From contig CBDDEH010000003.1 in NCBI GenBank assembly GCA_965226865.1, forward strand, positions 248,001 to 312,000: a DNA stretch of 64,000 nt, given 5' to 3'. Each line of letters opens with the position of its first letter. The stretch's first letter is position 1. This document shows positions 52,690-62,199 of the stretch, one piece after another. The position numbers and the translations under genes were made by a program. The notes beneath the pieces were generated by a model. The model made no database searches and had not been told where the DNA came from. It was given only the letters and a program-made list of their open reading frames with translations. This DNA comes from CBDDEH01 sp965226865. GTDB taxonomy: Bacteria; Chloroflexota; Dehalococcoidia; Lucifugimonadales; JAGWBF01.

Positions 52690-53609
52690 TGGCCCGCACT
52701 TTCAAGATCGGCATGGACAACCCCTATTACGAATGGTCTCCCATCGTAAAGCGAGGCAGGCTGGAGTGGCCTGACGGGGCCCGAGTGGCCCTGTGTGTCA
52801 TCATCAACCTGGGCCACACCGAGTTCAAGCCGCTGGAAGGCACATACCAAAACCCCATGATGGCCGGCGGCTTCGCTCCGCCCCAGCGACCATATCCCGA
52901 CCTTCCCAGATATTCCCACAGGGAGTATGGCCACCGTGTCGGGGTCTTTCGCTTGCTCAGAGTGCTGGAGAAACATGGTGTCACCCCCACCATCGCCATG
53001 GATTCGTCCACCGCTGAAAACTACCCCTATCTTGTAAAATACTGCCTCGACCGTAACTACGAGATCATGGCCCATGGTGTCGCCGCGACCCAGATGATCA
53101 CGAGCAAAATGTCAGAGCAGCAGGAGATGAAATATATCCACGGATCGATCGCCGCCATAAAGAAGGCCACGGGCAGCGCGCCACACGGCTGGCTCGGGCC
53201 CGAATACGGTGAGTCCGCAAGAACTCCGAAATTGCTGGCCGAGGCGGGCATAAATTACGTCTGTGACTGGGCCAACGACGAGCAGCCATACCTCATGACC
53301 ACTGAGGCGGGAGAAATGGTCGCCCTTCCAATAATGTACGAACTGGACGACATCGCGGCCCTTTGGGACCGGCACGTCCCCATCCGGAGATACAATCAGC
53401 TCATCAGAGAAAGCTTCGATACGCTATATGAGGACGGGGCGCAAAACGGCCGCTCCCTGGTATTGCATCTGCATCCCTGGCTTACAGGCCAGCCGCTGCG
53501 CATCAAATATATAGACGACGCCATCGGCTATATCGCCGAGCGCGATAAAGTGTGGGCGGCCACTGGCGGTCAGATAACGGATTGGTACCGAGAGAACCGT
53601 CCAAATTGA
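52686..53609 (+). CDS. Polysaccharide deacetylase-family protein, tandem paralogue
   Basis: A 307-residue protein close in plan to its upstream neighbour: GARVALCVIINLGHTEF, HGVAATQMITSKMSEQQE, GWLGPEYGESARTPKLLAEAGINYVCDW and HLHPWLTGQPLRI. GTG (52686) and ATG (52689) are alternative starts overlapping the previous stop. The pair look like an ancient tandem duplication and may form a heteromeric enzyme or act on related substrates. Confidence 0.85.
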   Translation: MMARTFKIGMDNPYYEWSPIVKRGRLEWPDGARVALCVIINLGHTEFKPLEGTYQNPMMAGGFAPPQRPYPDLPRYSHREYGHRVGVFRLLRVLEKHGVTPTIAMDSSTAENYPYLVKYCLDRNYEIMAHGVAATQMITSKMSEQQEMKYIHGSIAAIKKATGSAPHGWLGPEYGESARTPKLLAEAGINYVCDWANDEQPYLMTTEAGEMVALPIMYELDDIAALWDRHVPIRRYNQLIRESFDTLYEDGAQNGRSLVLHLHPWLTGQPLRIKYIDDAIGYIAERDKVWAATGGQITDWYRENRPN

Positions 53610-53619
53610 GGATTGTACC

Positions 53620-54996
53620 TTGACCAAAACCTACGCCCAGGTAATGTCCGAGTTCGCCGCCAACCTTGCCTACCAAGATATACCAGATGAGGTCGTAGCC
53701 GAGGCTAAAATGCGTGTCCTGGACATACTCGGGCTATGTCTGGCTACCTATCAGATGGATTTCGCTCAGCCTGTGCTGGAAGTGGTGAGACAGGGCAGAG
53801 GGCCGTCCGAGAGCATGGTAATAGGGACGGACGAGAAGTTTCCAGTGGCCTCGGCCGCTCTTGCCAACGGCACCACGGCCCATGGCCTGGACTACGACGA
53901 TACCCACATCCTGGCCACGGCCCACTGCAGCAGTTGCGTGGTTCCCACCGTATTGGCGGTGGCGGAACGCGAGGGCTCTAGCGGGAGGGATGTCATCACC
54001 GCCGCCGTCGTCGGTTGGGAAACCATGGTGCGTATCGGCATAGTGGCTCCCGGCCTTTTCGCAGCCCGGGGGTTTCATCCCACCTCCATCGCAGGGCCCT
54101 TCGCGGCCGCCCTGGCCGCGGGCAAGCTGATGGGCCTGTCGCCCGTGGTGCTGACCAACGCCCTTGGGATTAGCGGAAGCTTCTCCAGCGGCCTGGGGGA
54201 GTTCGTGACAGATGGTTCCTGGGTCAAGCGCATGCATGCGGGATGGGCTGCCCAGGGAGGCATAACGGCGGCGTCCCTGGCCAGTCGGGGCTTTACCGGG
54301 CCGTCCACCATATTCGAAGGGGAACGGGGCCTGTTTCGTTCCCATCTCCACGGAGAGAGCTACGACCTCCAACGCCTGACAGAAGGTCTCCGTAAAGTCT
54401 GGGAGACCCTGAACATGTGCTATAAACCGTATCCGGCCTGCCACCTGGTCCATGCCTTCATGGACTGTGTGCTGGAGCTGAAACGCAGTGAAGGGATCCT
54501 GCCTGAAGATGTAGATCGAGTTTTGTGTCGCGTCGCCGAACCAATCGTCTCACGGGTATGCGAGCCCCTGTCCGTCAAAAAGGCTCCCCCGACCGACTAC
54601 GATGCCAAATTCAGTCTACCCTTCTCGGTAGCGGTGATGCTGGCCGATGGTAAAGCGACCCTTGGATCATACAGTGCCGAGAAGATTGCGGACCCGTTAG
54701 TACTTGATCTCGCTGGAAAAGTGGAGTACGAGATCGACCCGGATGCGCCCTATCCACAAGCGTTCCCGGGCTGGGTAGAGATATACGCCAAAGATGGCCG
54801 GAAATTGGAGTACAAGCTAAACGTGAATCGAGGCTCCCCCGAGTTCCCCATGACCCCCGAAGAGCTTCAGGAGAAGTTCCGCTCCAATGCCAAGCTGGCA
54901 TTGCCCGAAGACAAAGTCGAAGAGATCTTGGAAGTGGTAGACCGGCTTGAAGAGTTGCCTGACGTTTCCCAGTTGATGGGCCTGTGTCATCCATAG
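53620..54996 (+). CDS. MmgE/PrpD-family protein
   Basis: A 458-residue protein with the family features ILGLCLATYQMDF, ALANGTTAHGLDYDDTHI, HPTSIAGPFAAALAAGKLMG, and the later KPYPACHLVHAFMDCVLEL. The family includes 2-methylcitrate dehydratase and aconitate decarboxylase; many members act on unknown substrates. It follows the deacetylase by 10 bp (TTG start at 53620, weak RBS). Confidence 0.9.
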   Translation: MTKTYAQVMSEFAANLAYQDIPDEVVAEAKMRVLDILGLCLATYQMDFAQPVLEVVRQGRGPSESMVIGTDEKFPVASAALANGTTAHGLDYDDTHILATAHCSSCVVPTVLAVAEREGSSGRDVITAAVVGWETMVRIGIVAPGLFAARGFHPTSIAGPFAAALAAGKLMGLSPVVLTNALGISGSFSSGLGEFVTDGSWVKRMHAGWAAQGGITAASLASRGFTGPSTIFEGERGLFRSHLHGESYDLQRLTEGLRKVWETLNMCYKPYPACHLVHAFMDCVLELKRSEGILPEDVDRVLCRVAEPIVSRVCEPLSVKKAPPTDYDAKFSLPFSVAVMLADGKATLGSYSAEKIADPLVLDLAGKVEYEIDPDAPYPQAFPGWVEIYAKDGRKLEYKLNVNRGSPEFPMTPEELQEKFRSNAKLALPEDKVEEILEVVDRLEELPDVSQLMGLCHP

Positions 54997-55084
54997 AGAC
55001 GCCGAATGTTGACGGGATTTGAAATCCTTCCTAAAATGGCTGAGATTGGATTTGGTCTAGATAGTACGTACGAAAGGGAACATT

Positions 55085-56242
55085 TTGGAATATAAAGTCA
55101 TATCCTCAGATTCGCATATGGATATCACCTGGCTGCCCGGCGACCTGTTCCATTCCAACGCGCCAGCCCAATTAAAAGAGCGAGTTCCGAGGGTTGTTGA
55201 AGCGTCCGACGGATTTCGCTGGAAGGCTGGGGACAAATGGATGGGTGTGGTTGGCGGAATTGGCAACGGTTATACATACGCCAAACCTGGTATGTCCCAC
55301 AGGATAGATCGGATGATCGACACAGGATTCTTCGAAGAAGGTTTGCAAGGCAATCCCCACCCGACCACCCCGGAGCTCCGATCGAAGGACATGGACCTGG
55401 ATGGTGTCGACGCTGAAGTGGTCTATGGAATCCTCGGAATGGGCCAGGAGCTAAAGGACCCTGAGTTAGTAACTGTTGTATATCAGATCTACAATGACTG
55501 GATCGCGGATTTCTGCGCTACGGATTCCAATCGATGGGCAGGTCTAGCATGCATACCCAACGACGATCCAAAAGTAGCGACCGCGGAGGTGTACCGGACT
55601 GCCAAGCTAGGCCTTAGAGGCGCCGACTTCGATGTTGCCACAGGCAGCAAAGACCTGTGGGATAAGGAGTGGGACCCCTTCTGGTCCGCACTACAGGAAT
55701 GCAACATGCCGGTTTCGTTCCACATAACCGGCCCCGTAGGCCGGGTGAATCCATTCTACGAGCTAACCGGCGATGAGAGGACCGACACTCTTCGCCAGAC
55801 CGTCTTTGTTATTCTCTTGACCTCGAGCGCAGCCGAGATAATCGTCACGATGATTCTTGCTGGCACCCTTGATCGATTCCCCGGCTTGAAGTTTGTCCTC
55901 GGTGAGGCTGGAGCGGGTTGGATTCCCTATACACTGGAACGGATGGACCTAGAGTATGAAGACCGGTTCGTAGATCGTCAACTGAAGCTTGGCATGAAGC
56001 CAAGCGAATATTGGTACAGACAGGGTCACACCACCTTCCAGACCGAGGCCTCTGGGCCTCGCATCGTTGATTTGATAGGCCATAACAATATCCTTTGGGG
56101 GTCCGATTACCCACATCCCGACGGAATCTGGCCTGACTCCCACGAGAACATCGAAAGGGACATGGGACATCTGGACGAGCAAGTCCGGCGAAAGATTATC
56201 TGCGAAAACACCGGCAAGCTTTACGGTTTCATAAAGGGATAA
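55085..56242 (+). CDS. Amidohydrolase-2 family protein
   Basis: A 385-residue COG2159-type protein, TTG start. ISSDSHMDITWLPGDLF at the N-terminus, VSFHITG, GEAGAGWIPYTLERMD and GSDYPHPDG near the end. It is a clear paralogue of the protein at 36275, with the same domain order and length. Members decarboxylate or hydrolyse aromatic or heterocyclic acids. The 89-bp gap before it is the largest in the cluster. Confidence 0.88.
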   Translation: MEYKVISSDSHMDITWLPGDLFHSNAPAQLKERVPRVVEASDGFRWKAGDKWMGVVGGIGNGYTYAKPGMSHRIDRMIDTGFFEEGLQGNPHPTTPELRSKDMDLDGVDAEVVYGILGMGQELKDPELVTVVYQIYNDWIADFCATDSNRWAGLACIPNDDPKVATAEVYRTAKLGLRGADFDVATGSKDLWDKEWDPFWSALQECNMPVSFHITGPVGRVNPFYELTGDERTDTLRQTVFVILLTSSAAEIIVTMILAGTLDRFPGLKFVLGEAGAGWIPYTLERMDLEYEDRFVDRQLKLGMKPSEYWYRQGHTTFQTEASGPRIVDLIGHNNILWGSDYPHPDGIWPDSHENIERDMGHLDEQVRRKIICENTGKLYGFIKG

Positions 56243-56268
56243 CCCTCGTTATCCGTTGAGGAGGCTGA

Positions 56269-57387
56269 ATGGCCAAGAACGGTTTCAAGGTTCTGGACAG
56301 CGACATGCACATCATGGAACCTCCGGACATGTGGGAACACTACCTGGACCCAGAGTTCAGAGACAGCGGGCCGAGGGGCCTAACCGAGCATGTCGTTCAA
56401 GGGTACGTGGCTCATCCGGATGGCAGGCCCTGGGGCATGAACCCTATAGCCTTCGAGCAACGCACCTCGCCCCATCTAGAGAAAAACAAAGAAAAACTCC
56501 GATACTTCTATGAGAAGGGGTTCAGCTCGGAATCCCAGCTCGAGGCCATGGACACGGAGGGGATCGACGTGGCGGTGATTTATCCAACCTTTGGCCTTTA
56601 TGCCATGGCCGAGCCGGATTTGGAGCCACGGCTGGCGGCAGCCGTAGCCAGGGCTTACAACAACTGGCTTTATGACTTTTGCCAGACAAACCCCGACCGG
56701 CTGGTTGGTGCAGGCATGGTCTCTCCTTACGGCGTTGAGGACGCCGTTGTGGAGGCCCGCAGATGTGTCCAAGAGTTGGGGTTCAGGGGTGTGTTTCTGA
56801 GGCCAAACGAGGTCGGCGGCCGGAACTGGCACGACCCTTATTATGACCCTCTTTGGGGGACTCTGGCGGAGCTGGATGCTCCTCTGGGGTTCCATGAGGG
56901 TGCCGGGGCCGCGTTGCCCCACGTCGGCGAGCAATTCAAACACAACGTCCTATTGCGTCACGTGTTCTGCCACCCTGCGGAACAGATGCTGGCGACCGCG
57001 AGCATCTGTGCTGGTGGGGTACTGGAACGCCATCCGAATCTAAAGATAGCTTTCCTTGAAGGCAACTGCTCTTGGTTGCCCTTCCTCTTGTGGCGTCTCG
57101 ACGAGCACCAAGAGATGCTGGGGGATATCTACGCTCCCGAGCTGAAGATGCTACCCAGCGAGTACTTCAAGCGGCAGTGCTTCGCATCTGCGGAGGCCGA
57201 CGAAGAGCCGGTGAGATACGTTATAGACTACATGGGTAACGACCGGCTCGTCTTTTCCACGGACTTTCCCCACTATGACTCCAAGTTCCCCAAAGCTGTG
57301 GCGCGTTTCTTAGAGCTACAGATTACCGACGATGACAAGCGAAAGATCCTCTGGGACAACTGTGCCCAGTATTACGGTCTCGAATAG
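56269..57387 (+). CDS. Amidohydrolase-2 family protein
   Basis: A 372-residue protein with LDSDMHIMEPPDMWEHYL, GIDVAVIYPTFGL, GFHEGAGAALPHVGEQF and STDFPHYDSKFP, motifs of the amidohydrolase-2 family (HxH replaced by DxH, then His and late Asp). Distinct from the 55085 protein. It ends six bases before the Gfo/Idh/MocA gene. Substrate unknown. Confidence 0.88.
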   Translation: MAKNGFKVLDSDMHIMEPPDMWEHYLDPEFRDSGPRGLTEHVVQGYVAHPDGRPWGMNPIAFEQRTSPHLEKNKEKLRYFYEKGFSSESQLEAMDTEGIDVAVIYPTFGLYAMAEPDLEPRLAAAVARAYNNWLYDFCQTNPDRLVGAGMVSPYGVEDAVVEARRCVQELGFRGVFLRPNEVGGRNWHDPYYDPLWGTLAELDAPLGFHEGAGAALPHVGEQFKHNVLLRHVFCHPAEQMLATASICAGGVLERHPNLKIAFLEGNCSWLPFLLWRLDEHQEMLGDIYAPELKMLPSEYFKRQCFASAEADEEPVRYVIDYMGNDRLVFSTDFPHYDSKFPKAVARFLELQITDDDKRKILWDNCAQYYGLE

Positions 57388-57392
57388 GCCAA

Positions 57393-58499
57393 GTGCCTAA
57401 CACTAAGATAAGAGTCGGGCTCATAGGGGCCAACGTCAACAACTCCTGGGGTGTGAGGGCTCACATCCCCGCCCTACAGGCCTTGCCAGAGTACGAACTG
57501 GTGGCCGTCTGCACTGCCCACAGGGAAACCGCCGAAGAGTCGGCCAAGATGTACAGCATTCCCATGGCTTTCGATGACTACCACGCCATGGTCCAGACCC
57601 CCGAAATCGATCTGGTGACAGTCTCCGTTCGTGTCCCATTTCACCGGGAGATGGTGTTGGCGGCATCGGGCGCGTCCAAGAACGTTTTCTGTGAATGGCC
57701 CTTGGGGGCCGATCTCGCTGAAGCGCAAGAGTTGACGACTCTTGCGAAGTCATCAGGTTTACGCCACATGGTTGGCCTTCAAGCCAGGACTGACCCTGCT
57801 TTGCTATACCTCAAGGAAATGATTGCCGATGGGTATGTGGGTGAGGTGCTTTCGGTCAACATGAGCATGGTCAACTCAGGCATATTGGTCCGTGGAAAGA
57901 TCGGTTATGGCTGGAGCGCAGACCGGAAGGCGGGTGCCAACACGCTCACGATAGCCGGGGGGCACTCGTTGGACGTTATGAGCTTCTGTATCACAGAGTT
58001 TCAGGAGCTTTCCGCCAGAGTCACGACCACGGTTCCTACCTGGGAGTCATCCGAACCGGGGCAAACGATCAACGTGACTTCCCCAGACAACATCATGGTC
58101 CACGGTGTCCTGACCAACGGGGCCGTTGCCTCGGCGCACGTGGCTCTCGTACCCTGGCTGGAAAGCGCCTGGAAAATGGAGATATATGGTCGGGAAGGCA
58201 CTGTGGTGGCCACAACTGCCCATCAGGTACAGTTCGGTCAGGTACGGCTGCGTGGTGGCCGCGATACCGACTCCCGGCTAGAGGATATACAGGTGCCGGA
58301 CCGTTTCGCCTGGGTTCCCAAAGAGGTGCCGGAAGGGCAGCCCTTCAACGTCGCGCAGATGTACCGGAGGCTGGCAGGAGCTCTGCAAGAAGGCACGGGG
58401 GCCGACCCCGATTTCGAGGTAGCTGTAAAAAGGCACCATTTGCTGGATGTTATAGAAAAATCATCGGACCAGCAGCGAAAGCTGCCGGTCAGTCACTAG
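57393..58499 (+). CDS. Gfo/Idh/MocA-family oxidoreductase
   Basis: A 368-residue NAD(P)-dependent oxidoreductase with GTG start. Rossmann start RVGLIGANVNNSWGVRAHIP, then VFCEWPLGADLAEAQELTTLAK (catalytic Lys usually in EKP; here EWP, so this residue is altered). The C-terminal alpha/beta domain follows. The missing EKP Lys suggests a modified role within the family. Confidence 0.85.
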   Translation: MPNTKIRVGLIGANVNNSWGVRAHIPALQALPEYELVAVCTAHRETAEESAKMYSIPMAFDDYHAMVQTPEIDLVTVSVRVPFHREMVLAASGASKNVFCEWPLGADLAEAQELTTLAKSSGLRHMVGLQARTDPALLYLKEMIADGYVGEVLSVNMSMVNSGILVRGKIGYGWSADRKAGANTLTIAGGHSLDVMSFCITEFQELSARVTTTVPTWESSEPGQTINVTSPDNIMVHGVLTNGAVASAHVALVPWLESAWKMEIYGREGTVVATTAHQVQFGQVRLRGGRDTDSRLEDIQVPDRFAWVPKEVPEGQPFNVAQMYRRLAGALQEGTGADPDFEVAVKRHHLLDVIEKSSDQQRKLPVSH

Positions 58500-58517
58500 A
58501 ATCCGTCAGGGGGTAGA

Positions 58518-59273
58518 ATGGGAAGACTCGATGGCAAAGTAGTCATCATCACAGGGGCCAATTCCGGCATGGGTAAGGGCACGGCTCTCCTGTTCGCTCG
58601 GGAGGGTGCCCAGTTGATGATCGCAGCCAGGCGACAGGAGGAAGGCCGGAAGGTCGAGGCTGAGATTCGGGACGGCGGCGGCGAGGCTACTTTTGTGCCG
58701 ATGGATGTATCGAAGTGGGATGATTGGGCCAAACTGATCGAGCTGACAGAAACCAAGTATGGCAAGCTGGACATATTGATTAACAATGCGGGGACCAGCG
58801 GCGGGACATTTGTGGAAACGACGACATTAGAAACCTGGCAACGGGTCATAGATGTCAACGCCAAGGACGTGTTCCTTGGGACGAAACTTGCGATTCCCCC
58901 TATGATCCGAGCAGGGGGAGGCTCGATCGTCAACGTGGCGTCGATTACCGGAATGTTCGGAGTCGGCCATGCTGCGTATGGCGCTTCTAAAGGGGCCATA
59001 CGGGCCTTTACCAAGGTAATCGCCATACAGCACGCTAAGGACAACATACGTTGCAATTCCATTCAGGTCGGCCCGATCGACACTCCGATGCTCCGTGAGG
59101 CTCTCGAGGATCAGGAAGACGTCAAAAGTGTCGTCCTTGCCCTTAATATCCCCTTGAACAGACTCGGGACGCCTCTAGACATTGCTTATTCCTTGCTTTA
59201 CTTCGCATCCGACGAATCTTCCTTCACCACAGGTGCCGAGATGGTCATCGACGGCGGAGTGATCATCTCCTAG
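58518..59273 (+). CDS. Short-chain dehydrogenase/reductase
   Basis: A 251-residue classical SDR. Cofactor loop TGANSGMGKG, NNAGTSGG, active-site tyrosine in YGASKGAIRAF and Ser in NVASITGMFG. GGGGG lies before the ATG. It oxidises or reduces an alcohol or ketone; direction and substrate are not readable. Confidence 0.92.
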   Translation: MGRLDGKVVIITGANSGMGKGTALLFAREGAQLMIAARRQEEGRKVEAEIRDGGGEATFVPMDVSKWDDWAKLIELTETKYGKLDILINNAGTSGGTFVETTTLETWQRVIDVNAKDVFLGTKLAIPPMIRAGGGSIVNVASITGMFGVGHAAYGASKGAIRAFTKVIAIQHAKDNIRCNSIQVGPIDTPMLREALEDQEDVKSVVLALNIPLNRLGTPLDIAYSLLYFASDESSFTTGAEMVIDGGVIIS

Positions 59274-59278
59274 ACGCT

Positions 59279-60223
59279 ATGGAGACTCAACCAGAAACAC
59301 ACTTCGGCGCTGTGTTGGACCTTGGCATCGAGGAGACCGCCGCGGAAGCGCGATGGCTGGAAGACCTGGGGTATGAGTACGCCGGGGCTGGAGAGCATTT
59401 CATGCGAGGTAATCCTCCTCGACCATCCGCTGCCGCAATACCGGCCCTGGCGGTAGCCGCCGGTGCTACGTCTTCGATCCGCCTGGTACCTTCGGTGCTG
59501 CTGCTCCCCTTTTACCACCCCACGGTTCTGGCGAAGCTGGCTTCCACACTGGACGTCGCTTCCGGTGGCAGGCTCACGCTGGGCGTCGGAGTGGGTGGTG
59601 AGTTCCCGGTGGAGTTCGAGGCGGCCGGGATATCCGTGAAGCAAAGAGGAGGCAGAGCAAACGAATGCCTCGATGCCCTGAAACGGCTCTGGACAGATGA
59701 GCACGTAGATTTTCAGGGCCGCTACTATTCGTTTACGGACGTGACGATCGCGCCTCCTCCGACACAGAAGCCCCATCCCCCCATTTGGGTAGCGGGTAGG
59801 CGGGACGCGGCCATGCGAAGGGCTGCCGTATTTGGCGATGGCTGGCTGCCATATCTGTACAGCCCGGAACGCTACAAGAGCAGTGTGGAGAAAATCAAGT
59901 CGATAGCGAAGGGGAATGGCCGTGACCTTGCCGACTTTCAATGGGCTAATTTCCAGTTTATCGCTATCTACGAGTCGAAGGATGAGGCCGCAGAGAAAGC
60001 GGCTGAAATACTCGGCGGTGGATATCGATACCAGGGAGACTTCAGGGATATCGTCGGGCAGTATTGCGTCTTAGGTACTGTCGACGATTGCGTGCAACGT
60101 TTGCAAGAATACGTCGACGCGGGAGCCAGTAACTTTATTCTGAGTTGGGCATGCGCCAAAGAAGACCGTCCCAGACATATAGAGACGGCCGCAGAACAGA
60201 TAATCCCCCACTTCCGTCGTTAA
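59279..60223 (+). CDS. LLM-class flavin-dependent oxidoreductase
   Basis: A 314-residue luciferase-like TIM-barrel protein with LGYEYAGAGEHFMRGNPPRPSA, ASGGRLTLGVGVGGEFPVEFEAAG and HPPIWVAGRRDAAMRRAAVFGDGWLPYL. These match the LLM/F420 family. It uses reduced FMN or F420. Last gene in the eight-gene cluster. Confidence 0.9.
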   Translation: METQPETHFGAVLDLGIEETAAEARWLEDLGYEYAGAGEHFMRGNPPRPSAAAIPALAVAAGATSSIRLVPSVLLLPFYHPTVLAKLASTLDVASGGRLTLGVGVGGEFPVEFEAAGISVKQRGGRANECLDALKRLWTDEHVDFQGRYYSFTDVTIAPPPTQKPHPPIWVAGRRDAAMRRAAVFGDGWLPYLYSPERYKSSVEKIKSIAKGNGRDLADFQWANFQFIAIYESKDEAAEKAAEILGGGYRYQGDFRDIVGQYCVLGTVDDCVQRLQEYVDAGASNFILSWACAKEDRPRHIETAAEQIIPHFRR

Positions 60224-60277
60224 GTTTCGACCTTGCTCTGCAAGAATCATGGCGAGGGGTTTGGTGCCTCGCCCGCC

Positions 60278-60397
60278 GCTCATGGTGAGCCAGTCGAACC
60301 AGCGGGCAGCCGCCACCCTTCGACGATGCTCAGGGTGAGCGGTTCCCGGCTCTGCGCCCCGCTCATAGTGAGCCACAAGGCCCCGCTCATTGTGAGC
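60278..60397. repeat. Four copies of a GCTCA-N3-TGAGC palindrome
   Basis: GCTCATGGTGAGC (60278-60290), GCTCAGGGTGAGC (60328-60340), GCTCATAGTGAGC (60361-60373) and GCTCATTGTGAGC (60385-60397) with nearby GTCGAACCA. Located between the convergent cluster end and gamma-glutamyltransferase gene. It resembles known intergenic repeat families with CTTCGACAAGCTCAGGGTGAGC-like units. Confidence 0.7.
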
Positions 60398-60438
60398 TTG
60401 TCGAACCATGAAACTCTAAGATACAAAATTCTCGTGTG

Positions 60439-62034
60439 TTACCACCCTATTGCCATTCCATCCTTCCTGGGTTCCGAGCCGCCCCGTAGCGCTCCGCTTT
60501 CCGGATCGCGCTCGATTATCTGACCTCCACCCATTGCGTAACGCTCGTATCCTTCGACTAAGAAAACGTCGTGGCCCCTACTTTGAAGACTATCTACCAC
60601 GGTTCTTGGGATTCCCTCTTCCAAATAGACTCCGTCCCCTGGCTGTACGCTGAAACGGAGCGCGTTCAAGGCCTCCTGTGGGTCAAGCCCGAAGTCAACC
60701 ATGTTCACCATGACCTGGAGGTGGCCTTGGGGTTGCTGAAAGCCTCCCATAACACCGAAGCAAAGCCATAGCTCGCCGTTACGGGTGGCCATGGCTGGAA
60801 TGATAGTGTGGTAGGGCCTCTTGCCCGGCTCAAGGACGTTGGAGTGGGACTGGTCTAGGGAGAACAAAGCTCCCCGGTTTTGCAATACTATACCGGTACC
60901 GGGCACCACGAGGCCTGTGCCAAAGGACGTGAACAGACTGTTGATCAGAGAACAGGCGTTGCCCTGCTGATCGATACAGGACACGTAAACGGTATCGCCC
61001 TTGGTGCTGATGCTGCCCGGAACCGCGTTTACGATCGCTCGGTCTGGCGTTATCAACGAACGCCGCTTCCGCGCGTACTCTTTCGACAGCAGCTCCTTTA
61101 TTGGCACCTGAGATACACGAGGATCGGCGACGTAGTTCAAGGCGTCGGCGAACGCCAGCTTCATCGCCTCTATCTGGTGATGATACGAGTCGGTGGTCTG
61201 AAAACCCATCGTTCCCAGGTCGAATCCCTCGCATATGTTCAACGCCTCCAAGGCAGCAATGCCGTGTGTGTTTGGTGGACACTCCCAGCAGGTAACGCCC
61301 CGATAATCCGTGGAGATGGGCTCGTCCCAGGTTGAAGTATGGGCAGCCATATCGTCGACGGCTAGCCAGCCGCCCAGGTCTTGTACGAGGCCGGTGATTT
61401 TGTCGGCCAGATCACCCCTGTAAAAGGCCTCTGCCCCACCCTCTGCTATGATCCTGAGAGTCTTGCCCAGCTCTGGAAGGCATACAATCTCGCCTTCCTT
61501 CGGAGCTCTGCCATCAAGCATCAACTCGCCGCCCGACGGGTATTGCGCAAGCACGGGCGCCGCCTTTGCCCAGATGTAAGCGATTACCCCGGTTACAGGG
61601 AAACCTTGTTCGGCATACTCGATTGCGGGCTGCAGGACCTCCGAGAGGGACATGGTTCCATAGCTGCGTAGAAGGGTGGCCCAACCATCGACTGTGCCCG
61701 GAGTCGTCACTGCGTAAGGGCCGTCCAGCGGAATTTGTAGCCACCCCTTGCTCACCATCTCATTCAAAGAGGCCGCTTCGGGGGCTCTGCCACTGGCATT
61801 CAGGGCGAGCACCTGCTTTTCTCTGTCCATCCAAACAAGAGCGAAGAGGTCGCCTCCAACACCGGTGGAGAAGGGTTCCACCACGCTGAGAGCTGCGGCC
61901 GCCGCTACAGCCCCGTCCACGGCGTTGCCGTCGTTCATCAACATGCGCAGCCCGGCCATTGCCGCAAGAGGTTGGCTGGTGGCGACCATTCCACGGCGGG
62001 CCTGTACTGTTGAGCGACGTGAATCGAAATACAT
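60439..62034 (-). CDS. Gamma-glutamyltransferase-family protein
   Basis: A 531-residue Ntn-hydrolase-like protein. It has GVGGDLFALVW, DGPYAVTTPGTVDGW, GKTLRIIAEGGAEAFYRGD, a catalytic-Thr region GDTVYVSCIDQQGNACSL (autocleavage position, expected Thr after GD), and GVMGGFQQPQGHLQV near the C-terminus. No signal peptide is evident, so a cytosolic role is possible. The substrate may not be glutathione. Confidence 0.9.
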   Translation of the reverse strand: MYFDSRRSTVQARRGMVATSQPLAAMAGLRMLMNDGNAVDGAVAAAAALSVVEPFSTGVGGDLFALVWMDREKQVLALNASGRAPEAASLNEMVSKGWLQIPLDGPYAVTTPGTVDGWATLLRSYGTMSLSEVLQPAIEYAEQGFPVTGVIAYIWAKAAPVLAQYPSGGELMLDGRAPKEGEIVCLPELGKTLRIIAEGGAEAFYRGDLADKITGLVQDLGGWLAVDDMAAHTSTWDEPISTDYRGVTCWECPPNTHGIAALEALNICEGFDLGTMGFQTTDSYHHQIEAMKLAFADALNYVADPRVSQVPIKELLSKEYARKRRSLITPDRAIVNAVPGSISTKGDTVYVSCIDQQGNACSLINSLFTSFGTGLVVPGTGIVLQNRGALFSLDQSHSNVLEPGKRPYHTIIPAMATRNGELWLCFGVMGGFQQPQGHLQVMVNMVDFGLDPQEALNALRFSVQPGDGVYLEEGIPRTVVDSLQSRGHDVFLVEGYERYAMGGGQIIERDPESGALRGGSEPRKDGMAIGW

Positions 62035-62155
62035 ACTTTTATACAGTTCTGGGATGGGGTTGATCGACCAGAGTGTAGCAGTAGGACAAGGCGCCGTCTA
62101 CCGGTGCTTTACATACTTGCGCGTGTGTCGAGGTGGCATGGGTGGCGATATAGAC

Positions 62156-62161
62156 TATAAT
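62156..62161 (+). promoter_or_regulatory. TATAAT -10 element of the selenoprotein gene
   Basis: TATAAT lies 39 bp before the ATG at 62200. The -35 region is weak (TGGCAT-like at the expected spacing), so an activator might be needed. Confidence 0.4.
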
Positions 62162-62199
62162 GTCCTCAGCTACATCGGCACTTCGCAGTTTGGAGCGTA

